From Saprolegnia diclina VS20 (taxonomy: Eukaryota > Oomycota > Saprolegniomycetes > Saprolegniales > Saprolegniaceae): 31,811 nucleotides of DNA. Below, piece by piece: positions 22,078 through 31,400 of the stretch (its first letter is position 1; each line of letters begins with the position of its first letter). Position numbers and translations under genes: made by a program. Where the stretch lies: the NCBI RefSeq assembly GCF_000281045.1, contig NW_008246095.1, positions 140,155 through 171,965 on the forward strand. The letters are read 5' to 3'. A model generated the notes under the pieces. It saw only the letters and a list, made by a program, of their open reading frames with translations. It was not told the DNA's origin and did no database searches.

Positions 22078-23229
22078 CTACGAGGTCTTGTCGGACTTGA
22101 GGCTCGCGGGCGGTGCATCGCAGAGTGGCGGCGCGGCCGCGGCAGGTCGCGACGGCGCCGCGCCAGCGTATGCCTTGAAGTGCCGCCAGAGGAGGCGGAA
22201 GCCACGGGCTATCCGCAGTGTCCGGAGCTTGAGATCGATGTAGCCGTACGGGAGCTCGTCAATACAGAGGTCGTAGCGGCTCTTCCAGACGCGCTCCTGG
22301 AGGAAGCGCGAGACGCGTCGAAAGGCATCGAGGTGACGCTTCGCGAGCGACTGCATTTGGAACCGGACAACTTCTTCGTCCCACTCGAAGCATGCACCGC
22401 AGACACACGTCATCGAGTTGCACCCGTCGCCCTTGACGAGGAAGACGCCGCACTCGGGGCACTGCGCGACCTCGTCCATGTCGGGCGCCATCGCTGCGCA
22501 CTCTTGGTCTTCATGGTGGCCCGCGACCTTGCAGCGAAAGCACACGGCCGCGTCGCAACACGCAGTAAACGTAAACGGGTCCTGGTGGAGAATGTAGAGC
22601 ACGAGGGTCACGCGGCGCTCGGTATCGTGAATGAGCGGCACGACCGACTCGAGCACCAAGTCGCAGTAGTCGTCAAACGCCTGCACGATGAAGTTGACGA
22701 GGTCGGCGGCCGTCAAATTGTGCTGGCAAAAGGCTGCGCATTTCTGGCGCAGCGTCGGGATGTGTTGGGTGTAGTCCTTGGTCATGGCGATCGTGTAGAC
22801 GCGCTCTTGCGGGTCGGGCAGCACCGTCGACACCTCGTGGCACTCGGGGCACAAAATCTCGCAAGCGGCTTCCACATGGTACGAAAAATGGTCCAAGATC
22901 GACTCCATGTACACAAACGGTGCCCGGCGCTTCCATCGCACGAGGTTGACGGGCCGCACGCAGATGGGGCACGTCAGCTTGGACGGCACGCCACGGATCT
23001 GTGCATGGAGGCGCGAGTTCATGTAGCCCTCGAGGCAGCCATGGCACACGACCGCGGGACACGTCTTGCTGCAGATCTTTCGGACCATCTCGTCGCTGCG
23101 GAAGCAGTCAAAGCACACTTGGCACTGCAGGCGCGCCTTGGTCGCGAGGATGCTATCGTCTTCCGGGCTTGCTGGCGTCGCGCCATGCTGCGGCTCGCAC
23201 ATGGGCTGCTCCACGTCGTGCATCGTCAT
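22078..23229 (-). CDS. RBR-type (RING-IBR-RING) E3 ubiquitin ligase, intronless
   Basis: A single exon of 383 residues from the ATG at 23229. An in-frame ATG at 23436 would add 69 residues in an AT-richer stretch without family features, so I treat that as untranslated leader. RING1 is CQVCFDCF ... CSKTCPAVVCHGC ... LTCPICVRPV (about residues 36-90). A middle Cys/His-poor IBR-like part ends ACCDAAVCFRCKVAGHHEDQEC (about 240-262). RING2 is CPECGVFLVKGDGCNSMTCVCGACFEWDEE (about 275-305; shown in two overlapping parts in the family sense), where the Cys of GDGCNSMTC sits at the catalytic position of parkin-like enzymes. RBR ligases take ubiquitin from E2 onto this Cys, then transfer it to substrate. 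The substrate is unknown. The gene is divergent from the BROX-like gene. Confidence 0.85.
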   Translation of the reverse strand: MTMHDVEQPMCEPQHGATPASPEDDSILATKARLQCQVCFDCFRSDEMVRKICSKTCPAVVCHGCLEGYMNSRLHAQIRGVPSKLTCPICVRPVNLVRWKRRAPFVYMESILDHFSYHVEAACEILCPECHEVSTVLPDPQERVYTIAMTKDYTQHIPTLRQKCAAFCQHNLTAADLVNFIVQAFDDYCDLVLESVVPLIHDTERRVTLVLYILHQDPFTFTACCDAAVCFRCKVAGHHEDQECAAMAPDMDEVAQCPECGVFLVKGDGCNSMTCVCGACFEWDEEVVRFQMQSLAKRHLDAFRRVSRFLQERVWKSRYDLCIDELPYGYIDLKLRTLRIARGFRLLWRHFKAYAGAAPSRPAAAAPPLCDAPPASLKSDKTS

Positions 23230-23643
23230 CACTGCCTGTCTTGCCTGGAAGGTTGCGCGTTTTGCAATGAAGAAGATCTTGCAGAATTTGGATTCCTGGC
23301 ATTTTAATTCTGGTTTTCGATATTCGAGCGCATACAAAAGTGTAGGTATTTTTTCGTCGCACCCACCATGTTCGAAAATCCATGCCTTCGAGTGGATTGG
23401 CTGAAATGTCGGATTCGTCATTTCGTTTTGCACCAATCCTAATGCGTTCTGAAGCAGCCAATCCGCGTGCAGGCAGCGACCAGGTGTTGCGTGACGTCGT
23501 TTCCAACCTTGTTGTCAACAGGTTTAAAACATGTTGTCCACCTAGTTTCCTGAGGAGTCGTATCCTTCGTTTTAAACAGGTCGGTCGTGCCGTTGCATAC
23601 AAAAACTGGCGCCGGCGAGACAGGCCAGTTTGCTGTTGCGAGA
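23230..23643. promoter_or_regulatory. Shared divergent promoter region between the RBR ligase and BROX-like genes
   Basis: The 414 bp separating two oppositely transcribed start codons are AT-richer than the coding flanks. The motif gcatacaaaa occurs twice: at 23330-23339, about 100 bp before the RBR ATG, and at 23595-23604, about 40 bp before the BROX-like ATG. No other gene is seen. Confidence 0.5.
23595..23604 (+). promoter_or_regulatory. GCATACAAA motif upstream of the BROX-like gene
   Basis: The sequence gcatacaaaa lies 40-49 bp before the ATG at 23644. Near-identical copies lie at 23330-23339 (upstream of the RBR gene) and 27122-27130 (upstream of the MFS gene), with a looser one at 21891-21900 (upstream of the WD40 gene). 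Role as a core promoter element is inferred from recurrence and position. Confidence 0.35.
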
Positions 23644-25385
23644 ATGACGACACCTGAGGTCTTGAAGCCGGCCTGCGTCGTGCTCACGCCGGGCATCAAA
23701 GCCACCAAGCACGTGCGTCCTGCGACGCGAGCTTTCGGCGCATACTGATGCCTAGCCTAGGTTGTCTTTGGTAGTCAAAAGCTCGGCCCCGTGCCGACGG
23801 CCGTCCTCGACGCGCTCACGACGACGCGCGCCAAGCTTCTCTGCGAATGCAAGGACTTTGCCAAGCCGGCGCAGTACCAATGGGAGAAAGAGAAGGCGCA
23901 GTTCCAGCTCGATGCGTACATGGAGAACGCGAGTCAATACTTGTCCCTTCTGCAAGGCTTTCTCAACGTAGATTTCGTATTCTTATCTTGCCACAGAGGC
24001 TAACGGTCAACAACGTAGGCAGCGAGGGCCCCCGCACTGGCGCCTACTGACGACAACGACGAAGCGGCCGCGAGCAAGCCTGTCGTAGCCGAAAAGCCGG
24101 CGCCGGCCGTCTCGTTCGCCTTTTGCGAGTGGCTCGACGTGACGGCCAAATCGTCCGTACACGCGCTGAATGCGTACCACGAGTACGCGCATGCCTTGTA
24201 CGCTGTCGGCACTGTCTTGCTCCAGCGCGCGTCCGACCTCGTAGCTATCGCAGAGTCAGAGCGTTGTCGAGCTTACGACGGTGCTGATTCCTAGACCACA
24301 GCGATGCTGTCGTCGCGAGATTTTGAGTTTGACGAGCCAAAGCTCAAGGAAGCGTACCAGATTCTTCTGCGCACTGCAGGGCTCTTTGACGCTGCGCTTG
24401 GCTTCCTCGGCCAGAACAGGCAAACGACGGCAGCGACCGGGGCGGACGACGCCGCCATGGCCGCATGGCGCGCCGAGCAAGCACAGGCCGACACCGCCGC
24501 TACCTTTGCCCCGGTATCCGCACCACAACAATGCCGCTGGATTCCTCAATCAACGATAGGAACTGAGTCGCATCAAAGATTTTGAAGGCGGCGCGGGCTT
24601 GACGGCGCTTCGGGCGATCGCACTCGCCCAAGCCCAAGAGCTCGTCGTGCTCCGAGGCGTGACGCGGGAGACGGTCGACTGGGTCCTCATGGGGAAGCTC
24701 TGCGTCGACATTGCGTCGCGCTACAAAGGTACACTGTACTGCGGCGAAATCACCCGTCAACAAAAATGCAAAGACACGCTCGCAAGCCTTCCAGCGAGCC
24801 AAGTCAAGCTCCGCGGCTGGTGCGACTTCAAGACCATTTACTACACAGCGCTCGGATTGTACTACCAGGTGCGTCGACGGACAGAAGCCAACAACTTGCT
24901 CAAGAATTGGACGCTAGGGCGTGGCCGAGTGGAACAAGAAGGACGCGCCGGGCTGTGTCCAAGCCATCGCGCAGTTCCAACAGGCCAAGGAGCAGCTCGC
25001 GCGCCTCACAACGTTGGCAGCCGAGACGCAGCGAACGCGCGACATTATCCAGCGCGACCTCGACATTGCCGCCGCGCGCAACAGCTCCGTCTACTTTGAA
25101 ACGGTAGCATCCCCTGCCCCATGTAGACATCTCACGCCGAAGCAGATCCCCCCGCCGCTCCCCGCGCTCCCCCCTACAGGCCTCGTGCAACCCCAAGCCT
25201 TTGCGAACCGTACCATACATGATTGCACACAACACCAACGCATCATATTTCATCTTGTAGCGCCCGCCCATGCGCTGTGGAAGGAGCCGCTGCCATCGGC
25301 CCAAGCCACGTCGGCGGCCACCCCGGCGCGGGGGTCGCCCGATCTGCCGCATCCCGACGCGGGCTGTGCGTGTGCCATCATGTAA
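23644..25385 (+). CDS. BROX-like Bro1-domain protein with C-terminal CAAX box
   Basis: Exons: 23644-23712, 23761-23967, 24019-24240, 24295-24513, 24560-24728, 24774-24868, 24918-25209, 25261-25385; 465 residues, exactly in frame. The product is about the length of animal BROX. It shares YLSLLQGFL near the N-terminus, an Ala/Gln-rich helical middle (ALAQAQELVVLRGV), FKTIYYTALGLYY, and the late Bro1 motif SVYFETVASPAP followed by a Pro-rich stretch. It ends Cys-Ala-Cys-Ala-Ile-Met, so the last four residues form a CAAX box; Met at the end favours farnesylation, and the Cys two residues upstream could be palmitoylated. Bro1 domains bind ESCRT-III (CHMP4/Snf7), and prenylated BROX acts at nuclear and endosomal membranes. 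The intron 24729-24773 ends AAG, has no stop and is a multiple of three, so it may be retained or miscalled. The gene converges with the MFS gene, with 48 bp between stops. Confidence 0.85.
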
Positions 25386-25433
25386 CCACTTTTGTCCCAT
25401 GTATCAATGGAGCAACTGGATCGATTCTTCTTC

Positions 25434-27051
25434 TTAATGCAGTGCGACGACCGTCTTTGCAGGTGGCGCCTTGGGCTTGTTGCGGATGATGGGCACGAGG
25501 AGAAGCTCGACGACCATGCCGATCGCGTAAATGATGGACGTGATAAAGAAGCAGTAGCGGTACCCGTGGCGCTCAATCAAGTAGCCGCCAACGACCGCGC
25601 TGCCAGAGTACGTAAACTGCGTGAGGCCTTCCAGTGCGTTCCACCGACCGCGAAGGCTCTGCGGCACATAGTCCATGAGGATCGACGTGCGCAGCGGCTC
25701 CGAGCAGCGCATAAAGCCGCTCCTACAACAAGGTTAAGCATCGCCCATTTCATCTAATCCTGGGTACCGGAGAAGGAAGAGACCGATTTCGCCCCAGAGT
25801 GGCTTCATGTACGTCATGAAAAGCAGACACAGTGTCGCAAAGATGCGCGTGGCGACCACCGTCTCAATGCCACCGGCTCGCCTACAACCACAATCTTGAG
25901 CTCCTTCAAATACAAGTCGACAACGTACGCAGCGACGCGCTCTGTGACGAACGCGAGGCACACGACGAGGAGTGGCTGGACCACAAAGAGGAGGTTGACC
26001 TCAGACGGCGTCAAGCCATATTCGTTTTGAAAAAACACAGGGAAAAAGTTGACCGTCATGCCCGCGCCGTTGCAAATGATGAAGTCGGACAAGAAGAGCA
26101 AGTACGGCACGTGGCGCGGGCCAAAGCACAGAAACGAGTTGCCGTCGCCAATCACGTCGCCGTGTTCGTTGCGCTCAACGCCGACCGCGGCGTCGGCAAG
26201 GTCGGGCACCACGAGGCTCGAGCGCTCCGACACGTTGGGTTTCGACTCTTCCTTGTCGTTCGAGAAGCTGTATTCGAGCACGCCGTCTTCGTCGACAAAC
26301 GAAATGGCCCGCGTCTTGATCGGCGCCATCGTGTAATTCTCATACGCCAAGTCGTCGTTGAAAAAAAAGAGCAACAGCAGCGGGGGTACGCCAATGACCG
26401 TGCCCACGAGCAGCACAAACTGGAGGCCTTCCAGTGACCACGTGTCACCGTAAATCTGGAAAAAGATGATGCAAATCGCCGGGCCCGCCACCATGGCCGT
26501 GTTCATGAGCGTGTACTTGATCGTGATCGGGTACGCGCGCTCGCCGTTCGGGATCGAGTCGGCGAAGAGCGCCTCGAGCGCCGGGCGCTGGAGTGCGCAA
26601 AAGAGGCCCCAAAAGCCAAATGTGATGTAAATCAAATTCAAGTGGCCCTAGAATGCAATGAGCCCATGTCAAAAGAGACACATACGTACAATGCCAAAGG
26701 CCACCATGCTCATGGCAATGCACACAAGGCCGAGCACCGCCGAGACCTTGAGCACCGTGTCGCGGCGAAAGTGGTCGCAGGCGTAGCCACCGGGAATGGC
26801 CGCGACCATCTGCACGACGCCTTGGATGCCCTTGACCATACCGACGGGTTCGTTTGAGCCCGTAAGGACGTACACATAGCCCGAGAGCACTTGTTGAAAG
26901 ATGATGCTACCACCATAGCAATAAGACTCAGGCAGGCTTAGCGCATGCTGGCAAACCTGCGGCAGGACCAAAAGGTGATGGTGAAGAGGAACGCGAGCTT
27001 GACGTTGTGCTCGGCCGTCGCGAGGTACTTGCGCGCCCGTGAAAAGAGCAT
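25434..27051 (-). CDS. Major facilitator superfamily transporter (12 helices)
   Basis: Exons (minus): 27051-26957, 26906-26690, 26647-25929, 25881-25768, 25722-25434; 477 residues; introns 50, 42, 47 and 45 nt, all ending TAG. The ATG at 27051 begins MLFSRARKYLATAEHNVKLA, a short cytosolic N-terminus before helix 1. After helix 2 comes GGYACDHFRRDTVL, a good match to MFS motif A (G-x3-D-x-x-R/G-R). Helices 1-6 and 7-12 flank a hydrophilic acidic loop (about residues 205-270). The second half has FMRCSEPLRTSILMDYVPQ-type helix 10 and GGYLIERHGYRYC between helices 11 and 12, a second motif-A-like turn. The substrate cannot be read from the sequence; sugar, nucleoside or drug-type transport are all possible. 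It probably sits in the plasma or endomembrane. Confidence 0.85.
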
Positions 27052-27120
27052 CGCGCCGATCGAGTCAATTGCAATCTGCCGTGCATCGGCCAACTTACAG
27101 GCGCTCGACCTTTTTTAATA

Positions 27121-27130
27121 TTGCATACAA
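27121..27130 (-). promoter_or_regulatory. TTGTATGCAA motif upstream of the MFS gene
   Basis: Read in the direction of the MFS gene this is ttgtatgcaa, 70-79 bp before the ATG at 27051, next to an AT-rich tract (27111-27120). It matches in inverted orientation the gcatacaaa copy near the BROX-like gene and the copy at 17351-17360 in the convergent spacer. Confidence 0.35.
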
Positions 27131-27253
27131 ACATCCAGTGCTTTTATTTTGTGGTCCCAACGGTTTCGGCCTGAGAAAGGTGGCGCGACGCTGTTTTATG
27201 TATTTTTTATTCGCACTTGATGTTTGTAGGAAACATCGTTTCTATCGAATTGT

Positions 27254-27541
27254 ATGACGTCACCCACACCCAAACCCGAGGATGCTCCAGTTGGCCGCGC
27301 CTGCAAAGAACGGCGACGAACCGGTACACCGATGGCCAAGGAACCGAGCCACGAGGACTGCGAGGGACGTACATTCGAGCAGGGAGCGGCAATGCGGCCG
27401 CGGTGGATCCGGCGACCCTTCGATGGAAGCTCGGCGAAAGAAGGAACGGCGGTGAACGGGCTGGAACACCTCGTGGCGCGATCTCGTACGCGGTCGCCAG
27501 GCCCTTCACTCGCCGTGCACGTTCCGCCGTTGTTGCGGTGA
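27254..27541 (+). CDS. Possible small hypothetical protein (95 residues), doubtful
   Basis: An ATG at 27254 opens 95 codons rich in Arg, Pro, Glu and Gly (starts MTSPTPKPEDAPVGRAC). Its third codon positions are less G/C-biased than in the neighbouring genes, overlapping frames on both strands are also open, and I recognise no domain. It could be a short real gene, the exon of a spliced gene, or chance. Listed only because the stretch would otherwise be empty. Confidence 0.15.
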   Translation: MTSPTPKPEDAPVGRACKERRRTGTPMAKEPSHEDCEGRTFEQGAAMRPRWIRRPFDGSSAKEGTAVNGLEHLVARSRTRSPGPSLAVHVPPLLR

Positions 27542-28433
27542 CGAATAATCGTTTGCCGACCTTCAAGCATCCCACCCAATCGACGCGCCAACCTCGGAAC
27601 AACGTGGGACCCTTCACGAGCGCGCTTCCACGTCAGCAGCTCCCTGGAGCACTTGTGAATAGAGGCAACGATCGCGTGGCGTGCAGGGCAAGAGCATGGG
27701 GCAAGAGTGGTATAATAAACGAAGCAACATTGTGAGGATGCGTTGTGTGTACTACAACAACTGCCAGGCAGCACGAGCTGGCAGCACGGCATTCGAGGAA
27801 GCATGGTATCAGATGCGCCAAGTTGAAGTTGCAGGTTTCGGTTCTAAAGTGCAAACAACAAACATCTCGTTCGGGCGCTGTCGTTGTACGTGCCCAAGTT
27901 GCGAAATCGAGCTCGATTGAGCGCGCCTACCTCCTTTAAAGTCGGGAAAAGTCAACTGGGCGCTCGGATCCTTTGCATCCGCAATTTCGCAATCCTTCGA
28001 GTAGATGCCTGCTGAATCTCATCGTGCATGCTTGAGGTGCAGGCCAAAGCTTCTCCGGCCGTCGAAACGACAGCACTCGTTCTAGCCTCTAGAACGGGAG
28101 CAAGCAACCAAAGGTACTTTTGGAGCAACTCGCACAGCGTCGTAGCCGTTTGACGGCACCCAACAACTCCCATCCTGTATTAACTTTATAATACTGCTGC
28201 GCGTCCCCGACCCTTCTACTAGTATTCCGTCTACAGAATGTAAATGTAGTCGACGCGACGCAGTCCTGTCAACTCGTCTGACGACGCCACTACGCCTTGG
28301 CATTGCATATGTGAGCGTCATTCGTGTGCGTCAAACACATTCATTCGCGCATGCACCCTTTCTCGACAGGCAACGAACCATAGGGTTTGTTGGCACGAGG
28401 TGATTTCCCCAATTGCTCGTCAGCCACCAAGCC

Positions 28434-31400
28434 ATGACGTTCGAAGTCGCCTCGTCCAAGGTGCGCTAAGATTGCACTTGCAGCGCATACCAAGGTCCGT
28501 GACTAGAGTGCGTGCCAGCTCCTCGTGGATGCGTTTCGCAATGGCAGCATCCCGCTCGACCTCGACCTCGACAGCGTGCTTGACGACGTACGTAGTACCT
28601 CCACCAGCACAACCCTGTCTGGAGAGAGCGTGTCGTTTCACAATAGTTTGGCGGCAGCACACCTCTGCATGTCGCGGTCATGGCGAGCAACGTGGCGGTC
28701 CTCGAGGAAATCCTATCGCGGGTTCTCGACATCAACGTACGCAATCGGGTACAAAAAACGTCCTTTCCAATTCTTCACCTCACTTGTCGATTTGTTATGT
28801 AGGTGGGCAAAACTGCGTTGGCTGTTGCGGTGGCCCACGACGATCGAGACAGCGTTGACTGCCTCCTCGCGCACGGAGCCCTTCTCAACACGCGCGACCA
28901 CGTACTTGGCCAACGATTCTCGTCTACTGTGGTGCAGATCTCGAAGCGTAGAACAAGATGAGCCCTCTTCACGATGCTATTCGCTCGCACAAGACTGAAA
29001 TGGCGCTGCGGCTCATTGCGGCCGGCGCCGACGTCGACGAAGTTGCCACGGTACGACCCTCTTTCTTCCAGCAAGAGCGTAGCCTAGGATCCATTCAGGG
29101 CAATCACACGCTGCTCCACGTTGCGAGCGCGAGCACCTCTGATGAACTGGCGACAACGATCATCCCTGCCCTCCTCGATGCGGGGGCCAACATCCAAGAT
29201 GCTATAAAGGTATACACTGTATTGTCACATTGTTTGTGACCCTCACAGTTGGCAATGTATATAGCCTGGGTTTTGCCAAGTCGGCTCAACTCGCATCAAG
29301 GTGGACCGCATGCGGCTCTTCTTGGCCCATGGCGCGCGCTTTGCCGACATGCCTCCGATCGTACGTCTCAGTCTCTTTGTGTGACTAGAGTGGTACTCAC
29401 TGACTGTCTTGCGGTTAGCACAACCAAACAATGGTTGCCAACCCTGCATACGTGCAGCTCTATCTCGAGCAAGGCGGGAATCCCAACAAGCAAGACTCGG
29501 TACAGCAAATCCGTCCGCACAACCATCATGTATGCGCCTCGTGTAGCCTAGCGTAGAGCCGCTTTTGACTACTGCGCTCCGAAAGTGCTCGCTCGAGGCC
29601 GTCGAGCTTTTGGCGCCGGTGGCCGATGTCAATTTTACCGAGCAGCCCCCAGCGTACGTCTACCGCCACGCAACGTTGCTGCACACGTGCGACCCATGGG
29701 TCCAAGTGGCTCCGTTGGGCCAAGCGATCTGGCACAACCTCGATACTTCACTGCTAAAGCAGCTGTTGGACCATGCTAGCGCGCAGCCTCCCTCGGTCGT
29801 TTCGAGGCTCGAGAAACACCTCTGGCTCATGCAACCGTTGCTACGACTGTAGTACTATGCCAATGCGCTCAAGATGGCCCTCCACTGCAAGAGTGCGTCG
29901 AACGTGGCTATGCTGGCGTCCAAGGTCGACCTCACGTCCGAGGTATGTACATATTCGTGGCGTTCCGTGTTTTCCGTGTTGTACTCTAGTGCTTTCTTCT
30001 CGACGCGGTCCAGAACCCCGACTATGTCACCTTGCTGTTGACGTTGGGTGCAGATGCAAACCGGCGCGACCAGGTACCAAGTCCCTCGCGATGGCGACTG
30101 TAATCAATCTATGTCTGATGTATTAGCACGGTCGCCCGCCACTGCTCGGGGCTTGTCAGCCACTTTTCGAGGCCTCGGCGCGCATCTTGCTGCCGCACAC
30201 CACCAACAGTATCGTTCGTGATGGCGTACGGTGCTTTTGCGCTGCTTCTACAGTAGTTAACTTTGGTGCTAGTTTCCCCCACTCTTCGAGTCGGTCGCTA
30301 CGTACGGTTTGCGCGGTCTCGCCAGAGATTTAGCGCGCACCGTCTTGCCGCCTGCACCAACTACCACCATGAGCCAGTTCTATTGGCAGCCGTGCCTCGA
30401 GCGCGATGGGCGATTGATGCCGGCCTCCGACTGGGGGTGGCTCCCACAAGGCGTTAACGCAAGTGCCTACTCCAAGCTCGAGCTCGAGTACATGGCTGCT
30501 CTCTGCACACTCCTCGACAAGCCGTTCTGGTGGACCAAGGAAACACTGCCGAGTCTTCCGCCTGGTGTCTCGATTTGCGATACCGACATCATCCATGGCG
30601 AGCTCCAAGTCATTCGCGATGAGTTTGTGCGGCCACTCGGTCTCGTGCCCAACACGACCCGCGGTGTGTACCACGCCGACGACGCACTCTCGGTCGACTT
30701 GCTCTCGTCGCTCAGTCAACTCTTGACACCGCTCGAAGTCGACGCTTCCTGGGACGACAACGTCTTGGAGGTCGTCGACCCAGCCATGCACGGCGCGGTG
30801 TACGGCCAATCGCGCTTCAATCTCCACCCGCACAACATGCGTGTCGGGACATCCACAAGCGCCACCGTTCAACATGAGATGCCTCCGTCGACGACGCTTA
30901 CCGATGCCGCGTGCCCGCACCTGCAAATGCTGCCGACGCCGGTGACGTGGGATGCGTCGTTGCGTCAAGTGACACTGGAGAGCTATATCAACAACATCCA
31001 CCCGTCGCAGTCGGCGCTCTATGCGGTGCTGGCCGAGACCCTATCGACAGTGCTGCCGCTGCTAGATGCCGCCCGGTGGGTCCCACGAAAAGACAGTCGG
31101 CGTATTCGACTCGGTGGCGGCCACGAGAACGAGCTGCGCCTGCTCCGGGACGCGTACCTGAAGCACCACGGCCTCGACCCGTCGACGACTGTGCTGCAAA
31201 AGACGCTGCGGGCGTTCAAGAAGACGCAGGGGCCCATCACGAGCCAGTTGCAGCCAGCGCCACCGACGCTCGACGCCGTCAAACGGTTCTGGAAGGACTA
31301 TGTGCCGCGTTTCGATGATGACGACGGTAGCTGGCGGCTTCCGAGCAAGCCTCAGTCGCACCAAGTGCTCTGCCACGTGCAGTGTCTCCGCGCGACGCCC

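Larger units (their letters stand above)
27052..28433. other. Intergenic stretch between MFS and ankyrin-DUF4246 genes, content unresolved
   Basis: About 1.4 kb between two divergent start codons. The part nearest the MFS gene (27105-27230) is AT-rich and holds ttgcatacaa at 27121-27130, about 70 bp before the MFS ATG. A GC-richer island (about 27240-27720) is open in several frames on both strands without family signatures. From 27720 to 28430 I see only short frames, a tataataa sequence near 27711-27718 and no gene. No tRNA, rRNA or mobile element was recognised. Confidence 0.5.

Noticed and set aside
22078-23436. Longer RBR protein starting at 23436
   Set aside because: The extra 69 residues are encoded by AT-richer sequence with no family features; the ATG at 23229 is closer to RING1. 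Not excluded.
27260-27340. FFAGAANWS-like segment on the minus strand, reminiscent of a mitochondrial pyruvate carrier motif
   Set aside because: Only a few residues fit, the frame stops at once and no flanking exon with further carrier signatures was found.
27196-27804. 202-codon minus-strand frame between the MFS and ankyrin genes
   Set aside because: Composition is Arg/Cys/Ser-rich and unlike the neighbours, no domain is recognisable, and it conflicts with other open frames.
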